Of a stretch of 37,713 nucleotides of DNA, positions 1-8,197 are shown in pieces. Each line of letters opens with the position of its first letter. Position 1 is the first letter of the stretch. Location of the stretch: positions 1 through 37,713 of the forward strand of contig CALUMB010000019.1 in the NCBI GenBank assembly GCA_944321645.1. Reading direction: 5' to 3'. The notes under the pieces are model-generated. The model did no database searches, was not told the origin of the DNA, and was given only the letters and a program-made list of their open reading frames with translations. Both the position numbers and the translations under genes were made by a program. This DNA comes from an uncultured Prevotella sp. (GTDB lineage: Bacteria > Bacteroidota > Bacteroidia > Bacteroidales > Bacteroidaceae).

Positions 1-981
1 CCCACCATCGGCGAGATAACGGCCACATACGTGCAGATGGCCAAGGAGATAGCCCGCCGCGAGCGGCTGCTCATCGTCGCGCCCGACCCCGAAGAGGCAC
101 TGGCGGCCATCAGGCGCGAGGCCGGCGAAGCCATAATGCGCAACATCTTCACCCTGGCCTGCCCAACGGACGACACCTGGGCGCGTGACCATGCGTTCAT
201 ATCGCTCACCGACGGCAGCCGCAGGCTGCTGCTCGACTTCCGCTTCAACGGCTGGGGCGAGAAGTTCGAGGCCGCGAAAGACAACGCCATAAACCGCAAC
301 CTGTATGCCGCCGGGCTAATAGAAGGCGCGTATGAAGGCCACAACGGCTTCGTGCTCGAGGGCGGCGCGATAGAAAGCGACGGCCGCGGCACGGTGTTCA
401 CCACCACGGGCTGCCTGCTCGCGCCCCACCGCAACCAACCAATGGACAGGCAAGGCATAGAGGACTATCTCAAGAAATCCCTCCGCGCAGAGCGCATAGT
501 GTGGATTGACCACGGCCAACTGACGGGCGACGACACCGACGGACACATCGACACGCTGGTGAGGGTTGCCCCGGGCGACACGCTTCTCTACGTGGGCTGC
601 GACGACGAGGCCGACGAGCAATACGCCGGACTGCACGCCATGGAAGTGCAACTGCGCTCGCTCGCCACTGCCGACGGGCGGCCATACCGCCTGCTCCGGC
701 TGCCAATGCCGCGCCCGATCGTGCGCGACGGCGAGCGGCTGCCGGCCACATACGCCAACTTCCTCGTGGTAAACGGAGCGGTGCTCTGCCCCACCTACGC
801 GCAGCCCGACCTCGACGAAGAGGCCGCAAGCATTATAGGCACGGCCTTCCCCGGCAGGGATATCGTGTGCATCGACTGCCGCAGCGTCATCGTGCAGCAC
901 GGCTCACTCCACTGCTGCACCATGCAGTACCCCAAAACCCAACCGAGCCAATTGGCCAAATTCGGCCAATCAGACCAATAA
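1..981 (+). CDS. aguA: Agmatine deiminase, 5' end outside the window
   Basis: Agmatine deiminase family (agmatine to N-carbamoylputrescine plus ammonia), in the same superfamily as Porphyromonas-type peptidylarginine deiminase. The reading frame is open from base 1, so the first ATG at 31 is probably internal; 326 codons are visible against about 340-370 for the family. Visible motifs: TWARD near 175-189, LEGGAIESDGRGT near 352-390, a GDDTDGHIDT block near 526-555 holding the expected His and Asp, and the C-terminal HCCTMQ, whose first Cys (913-915) is the expected nucleophile. The last dozen codons run into a 9-bp tandem repeat and look like added tail. It lies 27 bp before the amidase that would use its product, so the two are probably co-transcribed. 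Cytoplasmic. A peptidylarginine deiminase is less likely because of the partner gene. Confidence 0.9.
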   Translation, partial: PTIGEITATYVQMAKEIARRERLLIVAPDPEEALAAIRREAGEAIMRNIFTLACPTDDTWARDHAFISLTDGSRRLLLDFRFNGWGEKFEAAKDNAINRNLYAAGLIEGAYEGHNGFVLEGGAIESDGRGTVFTTTGCLLAPHRNQPMDRQGIEDYLKKSLRAERIVWIDHGQLTGDDTDGHIDTLVRVAPGDTLLYVGCDDEADEQYAGLHAMEVQLRSLATADGRPYRLLRLPMPRPIVRDGERLPATYANFLVVNGAVLCPTYAQPDLDEEAASIIGTAFPGRDIVCIDCRSVIVQHGSLHCCTMQYPKTQPSQLAKFGQSDQ

Positions 982-989
982 GACCAATT
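945..989. repeat. 9-bp tandem repeat (CCAAT units)
   Basis: Five consecutive 9-bp units: GAGCCAATT, GGCCAAATT, CGGCCAATC, AGACCAATA and AGACCAATT. They cover the last codons of the agmatine deiminase gene, its stop codon and the start of the gap before the amidase. Copy number changes would alter only the protein tail and the intergenic spacing. A second 9-bp array with a different unit lies at 7333-7368. Confidence 0.8.
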
Positions 990-1008
990 TTCCACCAACC
1001 AAGAAAAG

Positions 1009-1893
1009 ATGAAAGAACTCAACATAGGCTTCCTGCAACAGCACAACACGGCCGACACGCGCGACAACATCGTGCGGCTTGCCGAGGGCGTGGCCGACCT
1101 TGCGCGGCGCGGGGCAAAGCTGGTCGTGCTCCAGGAACTGCACAACTCGCTCTACTTCTGCCAGACGGAAGACGTCGGCAACTTCAACCTTGCCGAGCCG
1201 ATACCCGGCCCTTCGACCGAGATGTTCGGCGAGTTGGCGCGAAAGTGCGGCGTGGTCATAGTCACATCGCTCTTCGAGCGCCGCGCCCCCGGCCTATACC
1301 ACAACACAGCCGTGGTAATAGAGAGCGACGGAACCGTAGCCGGCAAGTACCGCAAGATGCACATCCCCGACGACCCGGCGTACTACGAGAAGTTCTACTT
1401 CACGCCCGGCGACCTCGGTTTCCGGCCAATAGACACGTCCGTTGGCCGCCTCGGAGTGATGGTTTGCTGGGACCAGTGGTACCCGGAAGCCGCCCGTCTC
1501 ATGGCGCTACGGGGCGCAGAGCTGCTCATCTACCCCACCGCCATAGGCTACGCCCTTAGCGACACGCCCGACGAACAGCAGCGGCAACGACGCGCCTGGC
1601 AGACCGTGCAGCGCGGACACGCCGTGGCCAACGGCCTGCCTGTGGTCACAGTGAACCGCGTAGGCTTCGAGCCTGACCCCTCGGGGCAGACGGAAGGCAT
1701 ACAGTTCTGGGGCACTTCGTTCGTAGCCGGGCCGCAAGGCGAGCTGTTCTACGAGGCATCCGAAGACGAGGAAGAGAGCATAATAGTGAGCGTAGACATG
1801 GAACACGGCGAGCAAGTGCGCCGCTGGTGGCCCTTCCTGCGCGACCGCCGCATTGACGACTACGGCGACATAACGCGCCGATTCATCGACTGA
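1009..1893 (+). CDS. aguB: N-carbamoylputrescine amidase
   Basis: Carbon-nitrogen hydrolase (nitrilase superfamily) that would convert N-carbamoylputrescine to putrescine, CO2 and ammonia, the step after agmatine deiminase. The 294 residues match the usual family length. The Glu-Lys-Cys triad is visible: E43 in VLQELHN, K116 in YRKMHIPDD and C153 in VMVCWDQWYPE. The YRKMHIPDDP and WDQWYPEAAR segments are characteristic of the carbamoylputrescine branch. The ATG at 1009 follows an A/G-rich AAGAAAAG. No signal peptide, so cytoplasmic. With its upstream neighbour it forms the agmatine route to putrescine; with the downstream glutamine synthetase it suggests capture of the released ammonia. Confidence 0.93.
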   Translation: MKELNIGFLQQHNTADTRDNIVRLAEGVADLARRGAKLVVLQELHNSLYFCQTEDVGNFNLAEPIPGPSTEMFGELARKCGVVIVTSLFERRAPGLYHNTAVVIESDGTVAGKYRKMHIPDDPAYYEKFYFTPGDLGFRPIDTSVGRLGVMVCWDQWYPEAARLMALRGAELLIYPTAIGYALSDTPDEQQRQRRAWQTVQRGHAVANGLPVVTVNRVGFEPDPSGQTEGIQFWGTSFVAGPQGELFYEASEDEEESIIVSVDMEHGEQVRRWWPFLRDRRIDDYGDITRRFID

Positions 1894-1957
1894 CACACAC
1901 AGCCGGCACGAAACTGCAGGCCGGAAACAACCAAGCAACCAAACAAAGCAATAAGAT

Positions 1958-4150
1958 ATGTCTGAAAACTTAAGATTTCAGGTAGTTGAAGAAGCCTTCA
2001 AGAAGAAGGCCGTAGAGGTGGCGACACCAAAAGAACGCCCCTCGGAATACTTCGGGAAGTACGTGTTCAACCGCCAGAAAATGTACAAGTACCTGCCCGC
2101 CGACGTCTATGCCAAGCTTATAGACGTGATAGACAACGGCACAAGGCTCGACCGCTCGATAGCCGACGCCGTGGCCGCAGGCATGAAACAATGGGCCATG
2201 GAGATGGGCGTGACGCACTACACGCACTGGTTCCAGCCGCTGACCGAGGGCACGGCCGAGAAGCATGACGCCTTCGTGGAGCACGACGGCAAGGGCGGCA
2301 TGGTGGAGAACTTCAGCGGCAAGCTGCTCGTACAGCAGGAGCCTGACGCCAGCTCGTTCCCCAACGGCGGCATACGCAACACGTTCGAGGCACGCGGCTA
2401 CTCTGCCTGGGACCCCACTTCGCCCGTCTTCATCATCGACGACACGCTCTGCATCCCCACAATCTTCATATCATACACGGGCGAAGCGCTCGACTACAAG
2501 GCCCCGCTGCTGCGCGCGCTCCACGCCGTCGACCAGGCAGCGACCGACGTCTGCAAATATTTCTATCCCGAAGTGACGCGCGTAAAGTGCAACCTCGGCT
2601 GGGAACAGGAGTACTTCCTCGTCGACGAGGGGCTTTACTCGGCACGCCCAGACCTCATGCTCACGGGCCGGACGCTGATGGGTCACGAGAGCGCGAAGAA
2701 CCAACAGATGGACGACCACTACTTCGGCACTATCCCAGACCGCGTGCAGGCCTTCATGAAAGACCTCGAGATACAGGCGCTGGAGCTGGCCATACCGTGC
2801 AAGACACGCCACAACGAGGTGGCGCCCAACCAGTTTGAGCTTGCGCCGATATACGAAGAGTGCAACCTTGCCGTAGACCACAACATGCTGCTCATGTCGC
2901 TCATGAAGAAAGTGGCACGCAAGCACGGCTTCCGCGTGCTGCTCCACGAGAAGCCTTTCGACGGCATCAACGGCTCGGGCAAGCACAACAACTGGAGCCT
3001 CTGCGCCGACAACGGCGTGCTGCTACACGCCCCCGGCAAGACGCCGGAGGAGAACCTGCGCTTCGTGACGTTCATCGTCGAGACGCTAATGGCCGTATAC
3101 AAGCACAACGGACTGCTCAAGGCGAGCATCATGAGCGCCACCAACGCCCACCGCTTGGGAGGCAACGAGGCCCCGCCGGCCATCATTTCGTCGTTCCTCG
3201 GCACACAGCTCAACGAACTGCTCGACCACATAGAGAACTCCGACAAGGACGACCTGTTCAACATGGCGGCCAAGCAGGGCATGGAACTCGACATACCGCA
3301 GATACCCGAACTAATCATCGACAACACCGACCGCAACCGCACCAGCCCCTTCGCCTTCACGGGCAACCGCTTCGAGTTCCGCGCCGTAGGCTCCGAGGCC
3401 AACTGCGCCAGCGCGATGATTGCGCTCAACGCCGCCATGGCCGAGGCCCTGACGAGTTTCAAGGCGCGCGTCGACGCGCTCATCGCCAAGGGCGAAGGCA
3501 AGATAAGCGCCATACTCGACGTGCTGCGCGAGGACATAAAGACGTGCAAGCCCATACGCTTCGACGGCAACGGCTACTCCGACGAGTGGGTGGAGGAGGC
3601 CAAGCGGCGCGGCCTCGACACCGAGAGCAGCTGCCCGATAGTGTTTGAACGCTACCTCGACGAGGACAGCATACGTATGTTTGAGAGCACCAAGGTGATG
3701 AACCGCAAGGAGCTTGAGGCACGCAACGAGGTGAAATGGGAGACTTACGTGAAGCGCGTGCAGATAGAAGCCCGCGTTATCGGCGACCTCTCCATGAACC
3801 ACATAATCCCCGTTTCCACCCACTACCAGAGCCAGCTCATACGCAACGTGCAGAGCATGAAGGCCGTGTTCACAGCCGAAAAGGCCGAGCGTCTGAGTTC
3901 CCGCAACATGAAGCTCATAGAGGAGATTGCCGTTTGCACGGAGTCGATAGAGACCCTTGTTGACGAACTGATAGAGTCGCGCCGCGTGGCCAACCGCATT
4001 GAGAGCATCCACGAGCGCGCCATCGCTTACCACGACACGGTGGAACCGAAGATGCAAGCCATCCGGAAGGAGATAGACAGCCTCGAAATGATTGTGGAGG
4101 ACGGCCTCTGGACGCTGCCCAAGTACCGCGAACTGCTGTTCATAAGATAG
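1958..4150 (+). CDS. glnN: Glutamine synthetase type III
   Basis: ATP-dependent ligation of ammonia to glutamate. At 730 residues it has the length of the type III (GlnN) enzymes common in Bacteroidetes, not the roughly 450-residue type I. Visible core motifs are GWEQEYF (near residues 213-219), the HNEVAPNQFELAP block, NGSGKHNNWS of the nucleotide and glutamate sites, and GNRFEFRAVGSEANCAS. The N-terminal part and the helical C-terminal part (from about residue 590) are the type III extensions. The gap from the amidase gene is 64 bp with no clear promoter, so readthrough from the agmatine genes is possible. A long hairpin follows the stop codon. GlnN enzymes are dodecameric; that is family knowledge, not visible here. 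Confidence 0.96.
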   Translation: MSENLRFQVVEEAFKKKAVEVATPKERPSEYFGKYVFNRQKMYKYLPADVYAKLIDVIDNGTRLDRSIADAVAAGMKQWAMEMGVTHYTHWFQPLTEGTAEKHDAFVEHDGKGGMVENFSGKLLVQQEPDASSFPNGGIRNTFEARGYSAWDPTSPVFIIDDTLCIPTIFISYTGEALDYKAPLLRALHAVDQAATDVCKYFYPEVTRVKCNLGWEQEYFLVDEGLYSARPDLMLTGRTLMGHESAKNQQMDDHYFGTIPDRVQAFMKDLEIQALELAIPCKTRHNEVAPNQFELAPIYEECNLAVDHNMLLMSLMKKVARKHGFRVLLHEKPFDGINGSGKHNNWSLCADNGVLLHAPGKTPEENLRFVTFIVETLMAVYKHNGLLKASIMSATNAHRLGGNEAPPAIISSFLGTQLNELLDHIENSDKDDLFNMAAKQGMELDIPQIPELIIDNTDRNRTSPFAFTGNRFEFRAVGSEANCASAMIALNAAMAEALTSFKARVDALIAKGEGKISAILDVLREDIKTCKPIRFDGNGYSDEWVEEAKRRGLDTESSCPIVFERYLDEDSIRMFESTKVMNRKELEARNEVKWETYVKRVQIEARVIGDLSMNHIIPVSTHYQSQLIRNVQSMKAVFTAEKAERLSSRNMKLIEEIAVCTESIETLVDELIESRRVANRIESIHERAIAYHDTVEPKMQAIRKEIDSLEMIVEDGLWTLPKYRELLFIR

Positions 4151-4172
4151 GCTTTTTAGGAGTTATCTTTGA

Positions 4173-4288
4173 GGAGTTAAGGAGTTAAGGAGTTGAAGGA
4201 GTTAAGACAATAGCTTTTGCGGGTGCCATAAAACGCCGCCAACAAAGCATACGTCTTAACTCCTTCAACTCCTTTACTCCTTAACTCC
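4173..4288. repeat. Long hairpin of GGAGTTAA units, possible bidirectional terminator
   Basis: Arms 4173-4208 and 4253-4288 are inverted copies, 35 of 36 positions matching, around a 44-base spacer. Each arm is made of degenerate 8-9 bp GGAGTTAA units, and more units follow to about 4331. The hairpin sits between glnN and a gene on the other strand, so it could end transcription from both sides. The inner edges and spacer resemble those of the element at 8198-8298, so this is a dispersed element and not a private terminator. Confidence 0.8.
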
Positions 4289-4337
4289 CCACCCTTTACT
4301 CCTTAACTCCTCACTCATATCCCTTAACTCCATAACC

Positions 4338-5018
4338 TCACACCACCAGGAACCACACCACCGGCACGGCCAGTGCAGGCAGGAAGTTGAGCGTCTTGCA
4401 CTCCTTTATGCCAAGGAGCGACAGCCCGCTGGCCGTAATCATAAGCCCGCCCACTATGAGCAGCTCGGCCATGAGCGCGTCGCTCACAGCCTGGCTCGAC
4501 AGTTCTGCCACGAGATAGAACATCCCCTGCCAGCAGAACAGCACCGGGGCGGCAAGCGCCATACCCAGCCCGTATGTCGAGGCGAACACCGTAGACGACA
4601 CAAAGTCGAGCGTGGCGTTGGTGAAGAGAAACGTGTTGTCGCCGTTCAACGCGCTTATCACGGGGCCAAGCATCGACAGCGGGCCGATGCAGTAGAGCAG
4701 TATGGCCGTCGAAAGCCCGTCGGCCAGGCTGCGGCCACCGCCATTTTGCGACCTCCGCTCCAGCAAGCGGCGGAAGCGTCCGTCGATGTCGAGGGCCGTG
4801 CCGACCACCCCTCCGACGGAGATTGCGAGGATGAAGAGCACGGGGTAGCGGCTTTTCGGCATATTTGACATAGCGGCATTCAACCCAATGGCAAGGCTTG
4901 CCAGCCCCAGCCCGTTGTAAAGCACTGCCTTGTACTTTTCTTTAATGCCGCGGTTAAGCAACGCCCCAACGAGCGTTCCGGCAACGATGGCGCACGTGTT
5001 AACGATAGTTCCTAACAT
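4338..5018 (-). CDS. DUF554 family membrane protein
   Basis: A 226-residue polytopic membrane protein of the DUF554 (YdfK/YqgA-like) family, whose biochemical role is unknown. The N-terminal block MLGTIVNTCAIVAGTLVGAL, the GIKEKYKAVLYNGLGLASLAIG stretch (shown here only as a landmark near residues 24-45) and the glycine-rich LAISVGGVVGT are typical. About six to seven hydrophobic segments are visible, with no enzymatic motif. The start at 5018 gives the expected family N-terminus. A minus-strand -7 box (TAATTTTG, bases 5041-5048) lies just upstream. It is a single gene, convergent with glnN and divergent from the AEC transporter. Transport is a guess only. Confidence 0.85.
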   Translation of the reverse strand: MLGTIVNTCAIVAGTLVGALLNRGIKEKYKAVLYNGLGLASLAIGLNAAMSNMPKSRYPVLFILAISVGGVVGTALDIDGRFRRLLERRSQNGGGRSLADGLSTAILLYCIGPLSMLGPVISALNGDNTFLFTNATLDFVSSTVFASTYGLGMALAAPVLFCWQGMFYLVAELSSQAVSDALMAELLIVGGLMITASGLSLLGIKECKTLNFLPALAVPVVWFLVV

Positions 5019-5040
5019 GAAATCAACCTTTTTTGCCTTG

Positions 5041-5048
5041 CAAAATTA
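5041..5048 (-). promoter_or_regulatory. -7 box of the DUF554 gene
   Basis: Read on the minus strand the bases are TAATTTTG, matching the Bacteroidetes -7 form TAnnTTTG, about 23 bp before the start codon. No matching TTTG is present at the usual 19-20 bp distance, so only the -7 element is supported. Confidence 0.45.
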
Positions 5049-5111
5049 CTCAATATCCGGCACAAAGCCCTATTTTGGCGCCGCCATAATGGCCGCATTC
5101 GCCAAAAAACA

Positions 5112-5119
5112 GTACTTTT
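5112..5119 (+). promoter_or_regulatory. -7 box of the AEC transporter gene
   Basis: TACTTTTG matches TAnnTTTG and lies 26 bp before the chosen ATG at 5146. No good -33 TTTG is seen upstream. Its position inside the longer open frame supports the downstream ATG as the true start. Confidence 0.45.
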
Positions 5120-5145
5120 GCAGGTCAAAGACAAAACAGGCTCAC

Positions 5146-6060
5146 ATGAACATCGAATCCGTTGCGGCCCAGATGGCCGTGCTTTTCATCCTGGTGATCG
5201 CAGGCTTCGTGGCCCACAAATGCGGCATTATGGGCGGCGACTTCGACAAGCGGCTGTCCAACCTCGTGATACAACTCACCTGCCCGTGCCTCATCGTGTC
5301 GTCCACCATGGGCGACACCATGCCCGACCGCAGCCTCATCCTGCCGCTGTTGGGCGTGGGAACGCTCACTTACGCGGTGCTGATTGCCCTGGCATACATC
5401 CTGCCGAGGTTCATGCCCGTAAGGCGCGAGGACCGAGGGATGTACAGTTTCATGCTCACCTTTGCCAACGTGGGGTTCATTGGCTACCCCACCGTGGCCT
5501 CCATCTTCGGCCAGAGCGCGGTGTTCTACGCCAGCATACTCAACGCCCCAAACACGTTCACGGTGTTCATCTGGGGCATAATGTTCGTCACGGGGCAGAA
5601 GGGCGGCGGCTTCCGCTGGAGCCTGCTCTACTCCCCGGCCATGGTTGCCACCTACCTTTCCATTCTTATCGTGGCCATGGGGTGGCGCACGCCCGACATA
5701 GTGGCACGCCCGCTCACCCTGCTTGGCGGCATAACGGTGCCTGCCGCGCTGCTCGTCATCGGCTCAAGCATAGCCGGGATGCCCGCCAGGCGCATGATGG
5801 GGAGCAAGGGTACATACGTGATGTGCCTCTTCCGCCTGCTGCTCCTGCCTGTGGGCATATACTACTTGATGGCGGCCATTGGCGCAGCCCACGAGGTGGC
5901 GGCCATCAACGCCGTGCTGATAGGGATGCCCGTGGCCTCGTTCGGCACGATGTTCTGCATGAAGTACGGGCGCGACGACACCGTGATGGCCCAAGGCACG
6001 TTCATCTCCACCCTGCTCTCCGTGGCCAGCATACCGCTGCTGGCGATGCTCATAGGCTGA
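5146..6060 (+). CDS. AEC (auxin efflux carrier) family transporter
   Basis: A 304-residue integral membrane protein of the auxin efflux carrier family, secondary transporters of small organic anions in bacteria; the substrate cannot be read from sequence. The frame is open back to 4930, but the ATG at 5146 is chosen because MNIESVAAQMAVLFILVIAG gives the normal N-terminus and because a -7 box lies at 5112. About ten hydrophobic segments are visible. The LANVGF-like segment FANVGFIGYPTVASIFG (near residues 106-122) and the C-terminal AINAVLIGMPVASFGTMF block are typical of the family. It is a single gene with no linked enzyme that would suggest a substrate. Confidence 0.88.
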   Translation: MNIESVAAQMAVLFILVIAGFVAHKCGIMGGDFDKRLSNLVIQLTCPCLIVSSTMGDTMPDRSLILPLLGVGTLTYAVLIALAYILPRFMPVRREDRGMYSFMLTFANVGFIGYPTVASIFGQSAVFYASILNAPNTFTVFIWGIMFVTGQKGGGFRWSLLYSPAMVATYLSILIVAMGWRTPDIVARPLTLLGGITVPAALLVIGSSIAGMPARRMMGSKGTYVMCLFRLLLLPVGIYYLMAAIGAAHEVAAINAVLIGMPVASFGTMFCMKYGRDDTVMAQGTFISTLLSVASIPLLAMLIG

Positions 6061-6317
6061 CGCTTTTCCTTACAAAAGCGCGCCCTGCCACCCCGCCCTG
6101 CCCGTTTCGCCCTGCACAACGGCACGTTTGGCGACTCAATGCAGGCCGTTTTGCAAGGCAATGCAGGCCGTTTTGCCTTGCAAAACGGCAGCCACGCACA
6201 AACTGCTGGTTGTCAGGCACTTGCCGACGCTCGCCAAACCGGCGGCCAGGCAGTTACATTTCATTGCAAAGCCATGCCCCGGCCCGGCCCCACCCTCTTG
6301 TTTTTTGCGCCAAAAAC
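6061..6317. other. Gap between the AEC and FabK-like genes
   Basis: No gene is seen here. The gap holds an inverted repeat at 6145-6189 and, at its end, the promoter of the next gene. The string GCACGTTTGGC at 6122-6132 recurs near 14639-14650 in another gap. Confidence 0.7.
6145..6189. repeat. 15-bp inverted repeat, GCCGTTTTGCAAGGC
   Basis: The arms 6145-6159 and 6175-6189 are perfect inverted copies with a 15-base loop, and the stretch AATGCAGGCCGTTTTGC occurs twice in tandem. The hairpin follows the AEC gene by 84 bp. It has no T-run, so a terminator role is uncertain; it may be one of several extragenic palindromes in this genome (compare 14611-14649 and 31341-31404). Confidence 0.65.
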
Positions 6318-6348
6318 TTTGCCGTCTGCGCCTTTATGCTTATCTTTG
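6318..6348 (+). promoter_or_regulatory. Bacteroidetes-type promoter of the FabK-like gene
   Basis: TTTG at 6318-6321 and TATCTTTG at 6341-6348 are separated by 19 bp, an exact fit to the primary sigma factor promoter of Bacteroidetes (TTTG-N19/20-TAnnTTTG). The start codon follows 24 bp after the -7 box. Confidence 0.8.
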
Positions 6349-6372
6349 CAGTGAAACTAAAAAGGCAAGGAC

Positions 6373-7317
6373 ATGAACAGAATATGCGAACTTTTCGGAA
6401 TCCGCTATCCGATAATACAAGGCGGAATGGTGTGGTGCAGCGGCTGGCGGCTTGCCTCCGCAGTGAGCGAGGCTGGCGGCCTTGGGCTGCTCGGGGCAGG
6501 GTCGATGCACCCGGAGACGCTCACCGAGCACATAAGGAAGATGAAGGCGGCCACCCAGAAGCCCTGGGGCGTCAACGTGCCGCTGATGTACCCGGAAATA
6601 GACCGGCTCATGCAGATAATCATCGACGAGGGCGTGAAGATAGTGTTCACCTCGGCCGGCAGCCCAAAGAAGTTCACCCCGATGCTCCACGAGGCGGGCA
6701 TAAAGGTGGCCCACGTGGTGTCGAGCAGCAAGTTCGCACGCAAGTGCGAGGAGGCCGGCGTAGACGCCGTTGTGGCCGAGGGCTTCGAGGCCGGGGGGCA
6801 CAACGGCCGCGAGGAGACCACCACCATGGCGCTCATCCCCGAGGTGCGCCGTGCCACGCAGCTGCCCCTGCTCGCCGCCGGCGGCATAGGCTGCGGCGAG
6901 GCCATGTTTGCCGCCATGGCCCTGGGCGCAGAAGGCGTGCAGGTAGGCACGCTCTTCGCCCTGGCAGCTGAGAGTTCGGCCTCGGAGGCATTCAAGCAAC
7001 GGTGCGTGGCCCTCGGCGAGGGCGACACAATGCTCTGCCTCAAGAAGATTTCGCCAAGCCGTCTGGTGAAGAACGCGCTCTACGACCACATCGCCGAAGC
7101 CGAAAGCCGCGGGGCAGAGGCCGACGAACTGCGCTCCATCCTCGGCACGGCGGCATCGAAGCGAGGCATATTCGAGGGCGACACAGTCAACGGCGAACTG
7201 GAAATAGGGCAAGTGGCAGCCTCGGTGAGGGAGATAAAGACGGCAAAGGAAATTGTCGATGCGCTCGTTTGCGGCTACGCCAAGGCGAGGAAGCGCATGG
7301 CCGCCGCCACATTCTGA
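6373..7317 (+). CDS. FabK-type enoyl-ACP reductase / nitronate monooxygenase family flavoprotein
   Basis: A 314-residue FMN-binding TIM-barrel protein. Visible: the N-terminal YPIIQGGMVWCSG (residues 12-24), the EGFEAGGHNG block whose H143 lines up with the catalytic His of FabK, LLAAGGIGCGEAM and the GAEGVQVGTLFA phosphate-binding segment. The C-terminal DTVNGELEIGQVAASVREI resembles the FabK tail, which supports enoyl-acyl-carrier-protein reductase (last step of fatty acid elongation, NAD(P)H-dependent). Annotation pipelines often call this branch nitronate monooxygenase, so both names stay open. It has its own promoter and no other fatty acid genes nearby. Cytoplasmic. Confidence 0.85.
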   Translation: MNRICELFGIRYPIIQGGMVWCSGWRLASAVSEAGGLGLLGAGSMHPETLTEHIRKMKAATQKPWGVNVPLMYPEIDRLMQIIIDEGVKIVFTSAGSPKKFTPMLHEAGIKVAHVVSSSKFARKCEEAGVDAVVAEGFEAGGHNGREETTTMALIPEVRRATQLPLLAAGGIGCGEAMFAAMALGAEGVQVGTLFALAAESSASEAFKQRCVALGEGDTMLCLKKISPSRLVKNALYDHIAEAESRGAEADELRSILGTAASKRGIFEGDTVNGELEIGQVAASVREIKTAKEIVDALVCGYAKARKRMAAATF

Positions 7318-7332
7318 AACAAAAGACAATCG

Positions 7333-7368
7333 CACCTACATCACCTACCCCACCTACATTACCTACAA
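7333..7368. repeat. 9-bp tandem repeat (CACCTACAT units)
   Basis: Four 9-bp units follow each other: CACCTACAT, CACCTACCC, CACCTACAT and TACCTACAA. They fill the gap between the FabK-like gene and the aspartate-dehydrogenase-like gene, ending 19 bp before its ATG. Length variation here would change the distance between the two genes or the 5' leader of the second. Confidence 0.8.
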
Positions 7369-7387
7369 AAAAAACAAGAACCATACA

Positions 7388-8179
7388 ATGAAGGCAATAG
7401 CCATTGGCGGATGCGGCAAGCTGGGCAGCATCGTGGCACGGGCGGCGGCAAGCGGCCTGCTGCCGGGTTATGAACTTACAGGAGTGTTCTCGCGCACGGC
7501 GACAAAGGCCGAAGCCGTGGCCACTATGATGGCCGAGGCAGGGCGCGGGTGCAGCGTGGCCAGGTCGATAGAGGAGCTGCTGGCCATGCAGCCCGACTTC
7601 CTCGTAGAGGCGGCGTCGCCCGCCGCGCTGCGCGAGTGGGCACTGCCTGCACTCGCCCAAGGCACGTCGGTGGTGTGCCTCTCCATCGGTGCCTTTGCCG
7701 ACGACGCCTTCTACGCCGACGCACAGCGCACGGCGGCACAAGGCGGGAGCCGCATCTACATCGTGTCGGGAGCCACGGGAGGCTTCGACGTGCTCCAGAC
7801 GGCAACGCTCATGGGCGGAGCCGAGGCGGAGTTTTTCAACGAAAAGGGCCCCGACGCGCTGCGCGGCACGCCCGTGTACGACGAAACGCTGCAGACCGAG
7901 CGGCGCACCGTGTTCGGCGGCACGGCCTCGGAGGCCATAAAGCTCTTCCCCACCAAGGTCAACGTCACGGTGGCCGCAGCCCGCGCATCGGTAGGCCCCG
8001 ACCGGCTGAACGTGAAAATACAGTCCACGCCGGGCTTCAAAGGCGACACGCAGCGCGTGGAGATACGCAACAGCCAGGTGCGTGCCGTCATCGATGTCTA
8101 CAGCGCCACGGCCGAAATCGCCGCATGGTCGGTGGTCAGCACGCTGCGCAACATCGCCTCCCCCGTGGTGTTTGTGTAG
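7388..8179 (+). CDS. nadX: L-aspartate dehydrogenase-like protein
   Basis: A 263-residue NAD(P)-dependent protein of the aspartate dehydrogenase family, which oxidises aspartate to iminoaspartate, a precursor of NAD. The Rossmann motif GGCGKLGSIVARA is at residues 7-19. EAASPAALREW and SGATGGFDVLQTATLMG match the family's conserved AAS and SGAxGGxD blocks, and LFPTKVNVTVAAARASVGPD the C-terminal domain. The frame is open from 7253, but the ATG at 7388 is used because the Rossmann fold then starts normally and the preceding codons are repeat sequence. No nadA or nadC is adjacent, so a role in NAD synthesis is inferred from the family only. It may be read from the promoter at 6318. Confidence 0.82.
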   Translation: MKAIAIGGCGKLGSIVARAAASGLLPGYELTGVFSRTATKAEAVATMMAEAGRGCSVARSIEELLAMQPDFLVEAASPAALREWALPALAQGTSVVCLSIGAFADDAFYADAQRTAAQGGSRIYIVSGATGGFDVLQTATLMGGAEAEFFNEKGPDALRGTPVYDETLQTERRTVFGGTASEAIKLFPTKVNVTVAAARASVGPDRLNVKIQSTPGFKGDTQRVEIRNSQVRAVIDVYSATAEIAAWSVVSTLRNIASPVVFV

Positions 8180-8197
8180 GAAGTCTAATTAGAAGTT

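Noticed and set aside
4930-5145. N-terminal extension of the AEC transporter
   Set aside because: It overlaps the divergent DUF554 gene and the transporter's own -7 box.
5118-6971. A 617-codon plus-strand frame overlapping the AEC and FabK-like genes
   Set aside because: It runs through the intergenic hairpin and both genes in a different frame; its product is Arg/His-rich without motifs.
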